From Salinirubrum litoreum (GTDB taxonomy: Archaea > Halobacteriota > Halobacteria > Halobacteriales > Haloferacaceae): a stretch of 64,000 nucleotides of DNA. Where the stretch lies: NCBI RefSeq assembly GCF_020567425.1, contig NZ_JAJCVJ010000002.1, positions 661,068-725,067 on the forward strand. Reading direction: 5' to 3'. The translations under genes and the position numbers were made by a program. Below the pieces are notes generated by a model, which searched no databases, was not told where the DNA came from, and saw only the letters and a program-made list of their open reading frames with translations. Of the stretch, positions 16,484 to 25,645 are shown in pieces. The number at the start of each line of letters is the position of its first letter. Within the stretch, counting starts at the first letter, position 1.

Positions 16484-18712
16484 TCAGCCGAGCAGACGCT
16501 CGAGGAGCCCGCGATCACGAGCTTTCTCGGTCAGCAGGACCGAACAGTCCACTTCTGCGACCACGTCCAAGACGAGCGAGCCACGGACCAGCCGCGAGAG
16601 CAGTCCCTGCTCGGTCGCCCCGATGAGGAGCATCGTCGCGTCTGCGGCGTGGCGTTCGATAGCCGTCTCCACGTCACCCGACTCGACGACCTGCCGGGCG
16701 TCACCGAGGTCGTGTTCGGCCGCCCAGTCTCTGAGGAACTGCTCGCCCGCCTCGCGGTCGTCGTCGACGTGCAGCAGTGTCACCTCGGCACCGTACTCGG
16801 CTTGCAGCATCGCGGCGACCTCCGCAGAGAGGTCCGAACTCGGGCCCCCGGCGGTCGGGACGAGGATGCGCGAGGCGTCGAAGCCCCGGTCGCGCATGAC
16901 GATGATGTCACACGGGAGCGAGTGGGCGATCTCGTCCACGGCGGACTCGGCCCGACCGGGTGAGCCGTGGGAGTCCGGTCCCCAGCCCATGACGACCGTG
17001 TCCGCGCTGTAGGTTCGGGCCGCGTCGAAGATCTCCTCGAACGACCGGTGTGAGAGGATCGTGTGCGTCTCGACCGGGACGCCGAACGTCTCGGCGTCCT
17101 CGCGTGCCTGCTGGAGGAGTTCCTCGGTCTCGGTGCGGTCCTGCGATCTGGCGGACTCCAGTGCCGTCTGGTCCGGCACCTGGACGATGTGGGTCGCCAC
17201 GAGCGTCCCGCCGCGCTGTTTGGCGATGGCCGAGGCGAGCGTGATCAGGTCCTTCTCGTGGGCCGGGTTCGCCAGCGGCACCATGACGCGGTAGTCGCCG
17301 CCGTCCGGTTTGACCGACGCGGCCGCCGAGACCGCCGGTTCCGGCAGGTCCTCGGACCGGTCGAGGATGTACTCGCTCAGCGCCCCCTCCTGTGTCGTCC
17401 GACTCCGCGCGTAGAACAGGTACCAGACGATCGCGAAGACGACGAACGCGAAGCTGAACAGGATGGTGATCCGCGGCTGGATGAACGCGATCAGCGCCAG
17501 AGACAGGATCGAGCCCACGATCGGCGTGAACGGGTACAGCGGCACCGTGAAGGACGGCTCGTACCCTTTGACGTCCGCCTCGCGCATCACGATCAGCGCG
17601 ATGTTCAAGAGGCCGTAGATGATCAGGTGGAGGACACTGCCCATCGTCGCCAGCGTCTCGATCGGTGCCACGAGGATGAAGACGAGAATCAGCCCGCCCG
17701 TGATGGCGATGGCGCGGTAGGGCGTCCCGAACTGGTCGTGGATCTCGTTCAGTTCCGGCGTGACGATCGCGTCACGACCCATGGCGAAGTTGATCCGCGA
17801 GGAGGCGAGGATCGAGGCGTTCGCGCTGGAGGCGGTCGCCAGCAGGCCGCCGAACAGCATGGCGACCGCGCCGGCCGGTCCGAGGACGAGGCGGGCGACC
17901 TCGACGACAGCGATGTTGCCGGCGGCCTCCTGCTGGGCGATGAACCCCTGTTCGACCGCCGCGCTCATCACGAACAGCACGAGCGCGTAGATGGTCGTGA
18001 CGATGAGGACACTGCCGATGACCGCCCGTGGGAGGTTCCGGTCGGGGTCTTTGATCTCCTCGGCGACCGACGTGATCTGTACGAAGCCGAGGTACGAGAC
18101 GAAGATCAGGCCCGTCGTCGTGATCATCGGCCCGAAGCCGGTGACCTCCGGCAGGTTGCCGACGTCGGCTCTGAGCGCGCCGATGAACGTGAACACCGCC
18201 AGGATGGCGACGAGGATGACGACGATCACGTTCTGGAGTTTGCCGGTCTCCTTCGCGCCGACGTAGTTGATCAGCGTGAAGAACGCGCCGCCGAAGACGG
18301 CGACCCCGACGGCGGAGACGGGAATCGAGACGCCGACGAGCGGAACCCCGATCGACTCGCCGACGATGGCGACGATGTACTCGCCGAAGCCGACCATGTA
18401 GAACGCGGAGGCGAAGGCGAGGCCCATCCAGTTCGCCCACCCGGCGATGGAGCCGAACAGTGGCCCGAGCGCCCGGTTGACGTAGAAGTACGCGCCGCCG
18501 GAGCGCGGCATCGCGGTGCCGAGCTCGGAGGCGGACAGTGCGGTCAGCAGGGCGATGGCCCCGCCGACGACGAACGAGACAATCGCGTACGAACCGGCCT
18601 GGTTGATCGCGGTCCCGGGCAGGACGAAGATACCCGCACCGATCATCGTCCCGACGCCGATTGTCAGTGCCGCGAGTGGGCCGAGGTCTTTGGCGAGTTC
18701 CTCGTCGCTCAT
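16484..18712 (-). CDS. APC-superfamily amino acid transporter with two C-terminal UspA domains
   Basis: 742 residues. The first ~430 are a 12-helix APC permease (GVGTMIGAGIFVLPG is the substrate-binding helix 1 motif; AYFYVNRALGPLFGSIAGW is helix 3). After RSRTTQEGALSEYILDR two universal stress domains follow, about 470-605 (DYRVMVPLANPAHEKDLITL) and 610-735 (ILVPTAGGPSSDLSAEVAAM). The second half of the repeat has LLIGATEQGLLSRLVRGSL, the Usp ATP-site signature region. The combination is common in haloarchaea and suggests nucleotide-sensing control of transport. The start overlaps the stop of the upstream usp gene (ATGA), a two-gene operon. Confidence 0.95.
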   Translation of the reverse strand: MSDEELAKDLGPLAALTIGVGTMIGAGIFVLPGTAINQAGSYAIVSFVVGGAIALLTALSASELGTAMPRSGGAYFYVNRALGPLFGSIAGWANWMGLAFASAFYMVGFGEYIVAIVGESIGVPLVGVSIPVSAVGVAVFGGAFFTLINYVGAKETGKLQNVIVVILVAILAVFTFIGALRADVGNLPEVTGFGPMITTTGLIFVSYLGFVQITSVAEEIKDPDRNLPRAVIGSVLIVTTIYALVLFVMSAAVEQGFIAQQEAAGNIAVVEVARLVLGPAGAVAMLFGGLLATASSANASILASSRINFAMGRDAIVTPELNEIHDQFGTPYRAIAITGGLILVFILVAPIETLATMGSVLHLIIYGLLNIALIVMREADVKGYEPSFTVPLYPFTPIVGSILSLALIAFIQPRITILFSFAFVVFAIVWYLFYARSRTTQEGALSEYILDRSEDLPEPAVSAAASVKPDGGDYRVMVPLANPAHEKDLITLASAIAKQRGGTLVATHIVQVPDQTALESARSQDRTETEELLQQAREDAETFGVPVETHTILSHRSFEEIFDAARTYSADTVVMGWGPDSHGSPGRAESAVDEIAHSLPCDIIVMRDRGFDASRILVPTAGGPSSDLSAEVAAMLQAEYGAEVTLLHVDDDREAGEQFLRDWAAEHDLGDARQVVESGDVETAIERHAADATMLLIGATEQGLLSRLVRGSLVLDVVAEVDCSVLLTEKARDRGLLERLLG

Positions 18713-19293
18713 TCGGCACCCCCGGCGGCGTCGCCGGTCGCATCGTCGGCGTCGTCACCGGTCGCGTTATCGGCGTCGTCACCGGTCGCGTCGTCGGCAT
18801 CGTCACTCGCCGTGTCGTCGTCGTCACGGCCGACGACCGGTTCGGACTCCTCTTCGTCGACGTCCGGGAGGACGACGACCGGGAGGTCGCTGTGTTCGAC
18901 GAGTTCGTAGCTCACGTCGCCGGTGATGAGGTTCACCCAGCGACTCCCGCCACGGGGCGTGAAGACGACCGCGCTGGCGTCTTCTTCGTGAGCGACGTCG
19001 ATGATCGTCTCGGCGACGTCGGTGCCGTAGGCCAGCCGTGTCTCGATCTCGATGCCGTACGACTCGGCGTACTCGCGAGCCTCCTCGAAGAACTCCTGTG
19101 CGAGTTCCTCGCGCTGTTCGACGGAGGCCTTGTCCGGTGCGCCGCCCGCCTTCTCGATGACGTGGAGCATGAGCGCCCGGCCCCCGTTCTCCGCGAGTCG
19201 CGGAAAGACGGCCCGGCAGGTCGCAGCGGCGTCGTCCTCGTTGGCGACCGGGAGGAGTGGCCGCGAGAGCAGCGACTCACCCACCGTCGTCAC
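18709..19293 (-). CDS. Universal stress protein (UspA family) with acidic repeat tail
   Basis: About 194 residues from GTG 19293 (VTTVGESLLSRPLLPVANED). The Usp domain runs to about residue 145 and contains LMLHVIEKAGGAPDK and the closing SYELVEHSDLPVVVLPDVDE. The glycine-rich ATP loop is reduced (FTPRGGSRWVNLITGDVS). The last 45 residues repeat D-D-A-x-x-A-T-G-D four times, a low-complexity tail encoded by near-identical 24-base units. A longer start is possible but reads as basic sequence. It is the first gene of an operon with the fused transporter, so it probably works with the transporter's own Usp domains. Confidence 0.88.
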   Translation of the reverse strand: MTTVGESLLSRPLLPVANEDDAAATCRAVFPRLAENGGRALMLHVIEKAGGAPDKASVEQREELAQEFFEEAREYAESYGIEIETRLAYGTDVAETIIDVAHEEDASAVVFTPRGGSRWVNLITGDVSYELVEHSDLPVVVLPDVDEEESEPVVGRDDDDTASDDADDATGDDADNATGDDADDATGDAAGGAE

Positions 19294-19465
19294 CCCCCGC
19301 TGGTGTCGTCGGGACGGCGGACGCGAGTCGCGTGGTCTGTCGCCGTCGAGACGTGCGAGAGCAGACACTGTCGCAGGTCGGTTGCATATCACCGTAGTCC
19401 GGTCCAGTCGTCTTAATTCGTTCGACTACCGGCCCTCCACCGTGGGAACTCGTCACTCTCGCCGG

Positions 19466-19930
19466 TCAGAGTTGGACGACCCACGCCCGGTAGTCGTCGG
19501 GTCGCTCGTAGACCGTCAGAAAGACCCGTTCGACGAAGCCGGCAAGCCGGTTCGCGTCGGCGCGGGCGGTGATCCGGACGTTCGTCCCCTCGGCCTCCTC
19601 GGGCGTCTCCAACTGGTCGATGCGGAACTCGGGGAACGCCGCGAGTAAGTTCTTCAAGCGGTCCAGTTCGGCGTCGGTGCAGTCGAGGTTGACCGTCTGC
19701 TCGGCGAACTGGACCCACGGCACCTGCGGCGGTGTCGTGTCGTCTCCGGCGTCGCTCGGGTCCGCTTCGTCCGCCGCCTCGTCGGCCAGGTCGTCCGCCC
19801 GCGCCTGCTCCGCGTCGGTCAACTCGGCCTCGACGGTGAGAAAGGCGCTCCCGCGCTCCCGGTGGGCGGTGACGGCGTCGGCGAACAGCTTCTGTCGGCC
19901 GGTCGGGTCGCTGGCGTCGAATCGGGTCAT
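19466..19930 (-). CDS. Hypothetical haloarchaeal protein
   Basis: 154 residues from ATG 19930 ([20 protein letters not shown]). The middle is a very acidic Asp/Ala linker (about 45-68). The C-terminal half is an alpha/beta domain with [19 protein letters not shown] and [21 protein letters not shown] know of no named family. It is divergent from adk, and an NmrA- or Usp-type link is not evident. Composition and orderly secondary-structure pattern support coding. Confidence 0.75.
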   Translation of the reverse strand: MTRFDASDPTGRQKLFADAVTAHRERGSAFLTVEAELTDAEQARADDLADEAADEADPSDAGDDTTPPQVPWVQFAEQTVNLDCTDAELDRLKNLLAAFPEFRIDQLETPEEAEGTNVRITARADANRLAGFVERVFLTVYERPDDYRAWVVQL

Positions 19931-20071
19931 GGGCGTCGGTTCGGCCGGGGCGGTGAAAAGTCGGCGGTGTCCCGGTGGCACCGTCGCCCCGGCGGTGACG
20001 GGCGGGGACCCCTGCCCGCGAGACGGGCCGGAAGCGTCACCTGTTTAGGGTGGGTCGTCGAACCGACGGGT

Positions 20072-20710
20072 ATGTCCGAACCGCACGTACTCCTGCTCGG
20101 CCCGCCGGGCGCAGGCAAAGGCACACAGAGCAAGCGACTCGCAGACGAGTTCGGTCTGGAACACGTCACGACGGGTGACGCGCTCCGGGCGAACAAACAC
20201 ATGGAGACGGAGTACGGCACCCCCGCCGAGTACATGGACGCGGGCGAACTGGTCCCGGACGGACTGGTGAACGAGATCGTCAAGGAGGCCCTCCAGTCGG
20301 CCGACGGCTACGTCCTCGACGGCTACCCTCGGAACCTCGATCAAGCCGAGTACCTCTCGGAGATCACGGACCTCGACGCCGTGCTGTACTTCGCGGTGAG
20401 CGAGTCGGAACTGGTCGACCGACTCACCGGTCGCCGCGTCTGTGCGGACTGCGGCGCGAACTACCACGTGGAGTTCGATCGGCCAGAGACAGAGGGCGTC
20501 TGTGACGAGTGTGGTGGCGACCTCTACCAGCGCGAGGACGACACCGAGGAGACCGTGAAAGAGCGCCTGCGCGTCTACGAGGAGAACACCGCGCCGGTCG
20601 TCGAGCACTACCGCGACGAAGGAGTGCTCGTCGAGGTCGACGGCGAGGGGACGCCGGACGAGGTCTTCGAGCGGGTGACCTCGGTCGTCGCGGACGCGAG
20701 CGACGAGTAG
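20072..20710 (+). CDS. adk: Adenylate kinase
   Basis: 212-residue enzyme interconverting AMP + ATP with 2 ADP. The P-loop [18 protein letters not shown] is at residues 7-24, the AMP-binding segments [12 protein letters not shown] and [10 protein letters not shown] follow, and the lid domain carries four cysteines ([20 protein letters not shown]), giving the zinc-binding lid of the long bacterial-type enzyme. The C-terminus has [19 protein letters not shown], as in the family. TTTAGGG precedes the ATG by about 28 bases as a weak TATA. Gene alone; repeats lie downstream. Confidence 0.97.
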   Translation: MSEPHVLLLGPPGAGKGTQSKRLADEFGLEHVTTGDALRANKHMETEYGTPAEYMDAGELVPDGLVNEIVKEALQSADGYVLDGYPRNLDQAEYLSEITDLDAVLYFAVSESELVDRLTGRRVCADCGANYHVEFDRPETEGVCDECGGDLYQREDDTEETVKERLRVYEENTAPVVEHYRDEGVLVEVDGEGTPDEVFERVTSVVADASDE

Positions 20711-21133
20711 ATCGGTCGGCGCGTCGGTGGCAGTTCTCTTCGGGACGGTGTGGTGAGTGTGGTGTACGTCGATCGGTTGCAGACGACGGACAGGTGAGAG
20801 TCCCACCCGATGGAGTCTGCGGCCCATCACGCCGTCACTGGTGGTTATCCGGACAGTCGTCTGTCGGTCTGGAACCCGGCAGTCGCAGTACTCCCCACCC
20901 CTCCCCGACTGCTGGCGACGCGGACTGCGCGCAGACCCTCGCTGTCGCTCGGACACTGCTCGGGTCGGGTCGCCAGCAGATCGCGTCCAGTGCGGGTTCC
21001 GGTGGTCACAGTTTCCCGGGTGAGATCCGGCACAGTCCCAGCGTAACAGGCCACACGCCGCCGACACTGCTCTCTCGTCCCGCGTGAACACAGAGTCGAA
21101 ACGTTTAGGCGGTCGTCGCCACGAGTACCAGGT
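20711..21133. other. 423-base gap holding structured repeat copy B
   Basis: No coding frame is believable. Most of it is the structured repeat (20799-21001). Upstream of the Sec61 beta gene, AACGTTTAGGCGG (about 21099-21111) is a TATA-like patch at the right distance from the ATG at 21134. Confidence 0.6.
20799..21001 (+). repeat. Structured intergenic repeat, copy B
   Basis: Second copy of the element at 6721-6921. Outer arms are GGAACCCG (20871-20878) and CGGGTTCC (20993-21000), perfect; inner arms are CTGCTGGCGAC (20909-20919) and GTCGCCAGCAG (20969-20979), perfect over 11. The loop sequence differs from copy A in many places while the arms are kept. Confidence 0.7.
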
Positions 21134-21298
21134 ATGAGCAGTGGCCAGAACAGTGGCGGGCTGATGTCCAGTGCCGGACTCGTCCGCTACTTCGACGCCG
21201 AGGACCGCAACGCGATCCGAGTCGATCCCAAGACAGTCGTCGCGTTCGGCGTCCTCTTCGGCGTCCTCGTCATCGTCCTGAACCTCGTCGCGATCTGA
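21134..21298 (+). CDS. Preprotein translocase subunit Sec61 beta (SecG)
   Basis: 54-residue tail-anchored subunit of the archaeal Sec translocon. The N-terminus is polar and Gly/Ser-rich ([20 protein letters not shown]), the conserved [18 protein letters not shown] segment leads into the single membrane helix [20 protein letters not shown], which is the C-terminus. The length and order are exactly those of haloarchaeal Sec61 beta. It has its own weak TATA-like element about 25-35 bases upstream and precedes pdxT by 45 bases. SecE, another translocon part, is at 33240-33416. Confidence 0.95.
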   Translation: MSSGQNSGGLMSSAGLVRYFDAEDRNAIRVDPKTVVAFGVLFGVLVIVLNLVAI

Positions 21299-21343
21299 CT
21301 GGGACCGCGCGCCTTTTGTCTACCGACCCCCGACTGACAGCCG

Positions 21344-21922
21344 ATGCTGACCGCCGGAGTCGTCGCCGTCCAGGGCGACGTGACCGAACACGCCGAGGCC
21401 ATCCGCCGGGCCGGTGCCGAACACGACCGCGAGACCGAGATCGTCGAGATCCGAACGTCCGGACTCGTCCCCGACTGTGACGTGCTCCTCATGCCGGGCG
21501 GGGAGTCGACGACCATCTCCCGACACCTCCACGGCGAGGGGATCGCCCCCGAGATACGCGACCACGTCGCCGCCGGGAAACCCGTGCTCGCGACCTGCGC
21601 CGGCCTGATCGTCGCCAGCGCCGACGCGCGCGACGACCGCGTCGAGCCACTCGGCCTGCTGGACGTGACCGTAGACAGAAACGCCTTCGGCCGACAGAAG
21701 GACAGCTTCGAGGCGCGCCTCCCGGTCGACGGCCTCGACGATCCATTCCCCGCCGTCTTCATCCGCGCGCCGGCCATCGCCGACGCGGGTGCGGCCGAGG
21801 TACTGGCCGAGTGGGACGGCCGCCCGGTCGCCGTCCGACAGGGGCCGGTCGTCGGCACCGCGTTCCACCCGGAACTCACCCCCGACACGCGCGTCCACCG
21901 AGTGGCCTTCTTCGACGACTGA
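21344..21922 (+). CDS. pdxT: Pyridoxal 5'-phosphate synthase glutaminase subunit
   Basis: 192-residue class I glutamine amidotransferase that feeds ammonia to PdxS in the ribose-5-phosphate-dependent vitamin B6 pathway. It has GVVAVQGDVTEHAEAI at the N-terminus, the PGGEST glycine motif, the nucleophile in ATCAGLIVAS and the His-Glu pair in FHPELTPDTRVH. The length is that of the family. The synthase partner PdxS is not in this window. It lies close behind Sec61 beta and may be co-transcribed. Confidence 0.95.
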   Translation: MLTAGVVAVQGDVTEHAEAIRRAGAEHDRETEIVEIRTSGLVPDCDVLLMPGGESTTISRHLHGEGIAPEIRDHVAAGKPVLATCAGLIVASADARDDRVEPLGLLDVTVDRNAFGRQKDSFEARLPVDGLDDPFPAVFIRAPAIADAGAAEVLAEWDGRPVAVRQGPVVGTAFHPELTPDTRVHRVAFFDD

Positions 21923-22003
21923 GTGGTGCCGTGAGACACAGCAGTCGCCGGCGTCGCCTCGCCCGAAACACAGCCTTTTGCCGGTGGCCTGCGAGCACAG
22001 TGT

Positions 22004-22450
22004 ATGCACGCAACGATAGACGCGGTCCGGGTCGCAGGGACGCCCGACGGCCCGACGCCGGTCGTCCTGCTCGCGGTCGACGGGGGCGGGAGCGCCGTCC
22101 TGCCCATCTTCGTCGGCTTCGAGGAGGCAATCGCCATCGTCCGGGGGATCGACGACCCGCCGGGCGAGCGCCCCGGCACGCACGACCTCCTGCTGGACGC
22201 CGTGGAGGAACTCGGCGGCCGCGTCGAACGCGTCGTCGTCAGCGACCTCGACGACTCGACGTACATCGCGGACCTGCACGTCGCCACGCCGCGTGGCTCG
22301 ACGGTTCTCGACGCACGGCCGAGCGACGCGCTGGCGCTCGCGGCCCGCACCGGGTCGCCCGTGGAGGTGACGGAGACGGTGTTCGCGGAGGGCAGTGAAC
22401 GCCGGACCGAGTTCGACGGCCTCTCGGAGTTGCGCGAGGTACTCGGCTGA
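22004..22450 (+). CDS. Bifunctional nuclease (BFN / DUF151) domain protein
   Basis: 148 residues of the BFN domain family. The pattern PVVLLAVDGGGSAVLPIFVG, then EEAIAIVRGID, then RPGTHDLLLDAVEELGG, is typical, followed by ARPSDALALAARTGSPVEV. The plant and bacterial relatives were reported to have DNase/RNase activity; the archaeal role is untested. It is followed by hisE after 17 bases, so these two are likely co-transcribed. Confidence 0.9.
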   Translation: MHATIDAVRVAGTPDGPTPVVLLAVDGGGSAVLPIFVGFEEAIAIVRGIDDPPGERPGTHDLLLDAVEELGGRVERVVVSDLDDSTYIADLHVATPRGSTVLDARPSDALALAARTGSPVEVTETVFAEGSERRTEFDGLSELREVLG

Positions 22451-22467
22451 CAGCACACGACCAGACA

Positions 22468-22827
22468 ATGACAGACGAGACTCCAGCCGACGAGACTGCA
22501 CCGGCTCACGACCACGAGGAGACTCCACTCGACCGCGACCACGAGGAGATACTCGACGAGTTGTTCGCCGTCATCGAGTCCCGGAAGACCGACCTCCCCG
22601 AGGACTCCTACACGACCTCGCTGTTCACCCACGAGAAGGGCGAGAACCGCGTCTTGGAGAAACTCGGCGAGGAGTCGACCGAGATCGTGCTCGCGGCGAA
22701 GGACGACGATCCCGACGAACTCCTCCACGAGAGCGCCGACTTCGTCTACCACCTGCTCGTGCTCCTGGCGATGAAGGACCTCGAACTCGACGACCTGCGC
22801 GCGGAACTGGCCGAGCGGTTCGGCTGA
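22468..22827 (+). CDS. hisE: Phosphoribosyl-ATP diphosphatase
   Basis: 119-residue enzyme for the second step of histidine synthesis, hydrolysing PR-ATP to PR-AMP. The first 25 residues form an acidic/histidine extension (PADETAPAHDHEETPLDRDH); the all-helical core has LFAVIESRKTDLPEDSYTTS, KLGEESTEIVLAAKD and HESADFVYHLLVLLA, which include the Glu/Asp metal ligands (EExxE and ExxD). hisF is elsewhere in this window (40302-41114), so the pathway is dispersed. Confidence 0.96.
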   Translation: MTDETPADETAPAHDHEETPLDRDHEEILDELFAVIESRKTDLPEDSYTTSLFTHEKGENRVLEKLGEESTEIVLAAKDDDPDELLHESADFVYHLLVLLAMKDLELDDLRAELAERFG

Positions 22828-22890
22828 GTCGTCTCGCCGCCGCCCCCGCGAAGCCGAAACCGCCAAGCGTCGCGCTCGCCACCCGCCTGT

Positions 22891-23622
22891 ATGGACGTGT
22901 CCGTGGAGGTCGTCGGCGAGACGACCCACGAGGTGACGGTCGGCGACGACGCGACGTACGCCGACCTCCTGCGCGCGGTCGACTGTAGCCCCCACGAGGT
23001 GTCGGTCCTCGTGGATGGCTCGCCGGTCCCGGAGGACCAACCGGTCGAGACCGGGGAGGTGCAGGTGTTGCGACTGATCAAAGGCGGTGACGGATCGGCG
23101 GCCTCGGACGACCACGAGGAGTCCGCCGCCACCACCGACGGCGGCCGACTCGCCTTCGAACTCCCGAACGTCGGCCCCGGCCCGGACCCCTTCCGCCTCG
23201 CGGACGTGACGGCGGACTTCCTCGTGCTGTTCTTCCAGCGCGACTACTACTGCACGAACTGCCGGGCGCAGGTCCAGACGCTCGCCGACCGATACGACGA
23301 GTTCCGCGACCGTGGGGCCGAGATCGCGTCGGTCCTCCCGGAGTCAGTCGAACAGACCCGCGAGTGGCAGCAGCAGTACGACCTCCCGTACCCACTGCTG
23401 GCCGACCCGGACGCGGCGGTCGGCGACCAGTACGACCAGCCAGTGCGGTTCGGCCCCCTCGGGAAACTCTCGGACTTCTTCGGCCGGATGCCGGAGGTCG
23501 TCCTCCTCGATCTGCGTGGCGACCGCCCCGAAATCGCCTACAGCTACCGGAGCAAGTCCACGTTCGACCGCCCCGAGGTCGAGGATCTGCTCGCGGAACT
23601 CGACGACCTCCGCGAGGTGTGA
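22891..23622 (+). CDS. SAMP2-like ubiquitin-fold modifier fused to a redoxin domain
   Basis: 243 residues. Residues 1-66 closely match haloarchaeal SAMP2, the ubiquitin-like protein that is joined to lysines and also serves as sulfur carrier for tRNA thiolation: TYADLLRAVDCSPHEVSVLV, VDGSPVPEDQPVE and the end VLRLIKGG with Gly65-Gly66. SAMP2 normally stops there. Here an acidic linker (67-85) runs into a redoxin domain (about 86-243) with DFLVLFFQRDYYCTNCRAQV, so a CxxC pair at 121/124, then PLLADPDAAVGDQYD. No ATG, GTG or TTG codon occurs in frame between residues 67 and 105, so the redoxin has no separate start before its first strand. The usual chain-forming Lys58 of Haloferax SAMP2 is Gln here; only Lys64 remains in the modifier half. 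It follows hisE by 63 bases. Confidence 0.88.
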   Translation: MDVSVEVVGETTHEVTVGDDATYADLLRAVDCSPHEVSVLVDGSPVPEDQPVETGEVQVLRLIKGGDGSAASDDHEESAATTDGGRLAFELPNVGPGPDPFRLADVTADFLVLFFQRDYYCTNCRAQVQTLADRYDEFRDRGAEIASVLPESVEQTREWQQQYDLPYPLLADPDAAVGDQYDQPVRFGPLGKLSDFFGRMPEVVLLDLRGDRPEIAYSYRSKSTFDRPEVEDLLAELDDLREV

Positions 23623-23669
23623 CGTGACGCGCCGACGGCCCACACCGTGACCCGCCGACAGTCCGATCC

Positions 23670-24161
23670 ATGACTCCCGATCACCCCGACATCCGCCCGG
23701 CGACCGACGACGACCTCGTGGGCGTGATGCGCGTCCTCGACGCCGGCTTGCTCGACGCCGACGCCGAGACGATCGGCCGCCGGATCGCCGAGACCGAACC
23801 GGGATCGGTGCTCGTCGCCGACGCCGACGGCCGGGTCGTCGGTGCGGTCGTCCTCGGAGAGCGTCCGGCGTGGGTCGCCGAGGTGTTCGCGGGCTCTGTC
23901 GCCGGTGACGATACCGGTGGACGTGACGACCCCGACGACGAGCACGTCGAAGCCATCGCTGTCGGGCGCTCTCGACGCGGGCAGGGACTCGGGACCGCCC
24001 TCCTACGGGCCGCCCGCGAGTCGGTCGTGGGCGACCTGACCGCCGACTTCGCCGCGTCGGTCCGGCCGTTCTACGAGTCGCTGGACTGCCGGATCGAGAC
24101 GGTCGACGACCCGGCGTCGGATGGCCGGTCGCCCGGGTGTCGCCTCGTCGCTCGTGTGTGA
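23670..24161 (+). CDS. GNAT family N-acetyltransferase
   Basis: 163-residue acetyl-CoA-dependent transferase. N-terminal IRPATDDDLVGVMRVLDAGL is the family's first strand-helix; GSVLVADADGRVVGAVVLG gives strands 2-3; EAIAVGRSRRGQGLGTALL contains the R-R-G-Q-G-L-G acetyl-CoA pyrophosphate loop. An acidic insert (about 78-93) is halophile-like. It follows the SAMP2-redoxin gene by 47 bases and could share its transcript. Whether it acetylates a protein or a small molecule is unknown. Confidence 0.9.
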   Translation: MTPDHPDIRPATDDDLVGVMRVLDAGLLDADAETIGRRIAETEPGSVLVADADGRVVGAVVLGERPAWVAEVFAGSVAGDDTGGRDDPDDEHVEAIAVGRSRRGQGLGTALLRAARESVVGDLTADFAASVRPFYESLDCRIETVDDPASDGRSPGCRLVARV

Positions 24162-24253
24162 TCGGGCCACACGACCCCCGCGCAGTCTGGCGATGGCGAG
24201 GCTGACGGATAACGGCAGGCATTTTAGGGCGGTACGGAAACCGAAGAACGTTC

Positions 24254-25504
<1,251 letters not shown>

Positions 25505-25513
<9 letters not shown>

Positions 25514-25563
25514 GCCAGTTTCTCGGACACGACGCGCTCTCTCCTCTCTCTTTCTCTCCCTTC
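25505..25563 (+). terminator. Probable terminator of icd
   Basis: The stop codon lies within CTGGCGTAAGCCAG, a 5-bp hairpin (25505-25518), followed after a short spacer by an almost pure pyrimidine run at 25537-25563 with T clusters. Archaeal RNA polymerase ends at T-rich runs, so this fits a terminator, but the T content is modest. Confidence 0.4.
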
Positions 25564-25645
25564 GAGTCTCACCACGGCACCCGCGAGCCAGCGGGCGAGG
25601 TCTCGGCGAGCACTTAACCGGATTCCCACCCTACGGTCTCCGAGG

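Noticed and set aside
17063-18910. 615-codon plus-strand frame opposite the Usp-fused transporter
   Set aside because: Its product is almost entirely Arg, Asp and Glu with no fold; the minus strand encodes a clear APC/Usp protein.
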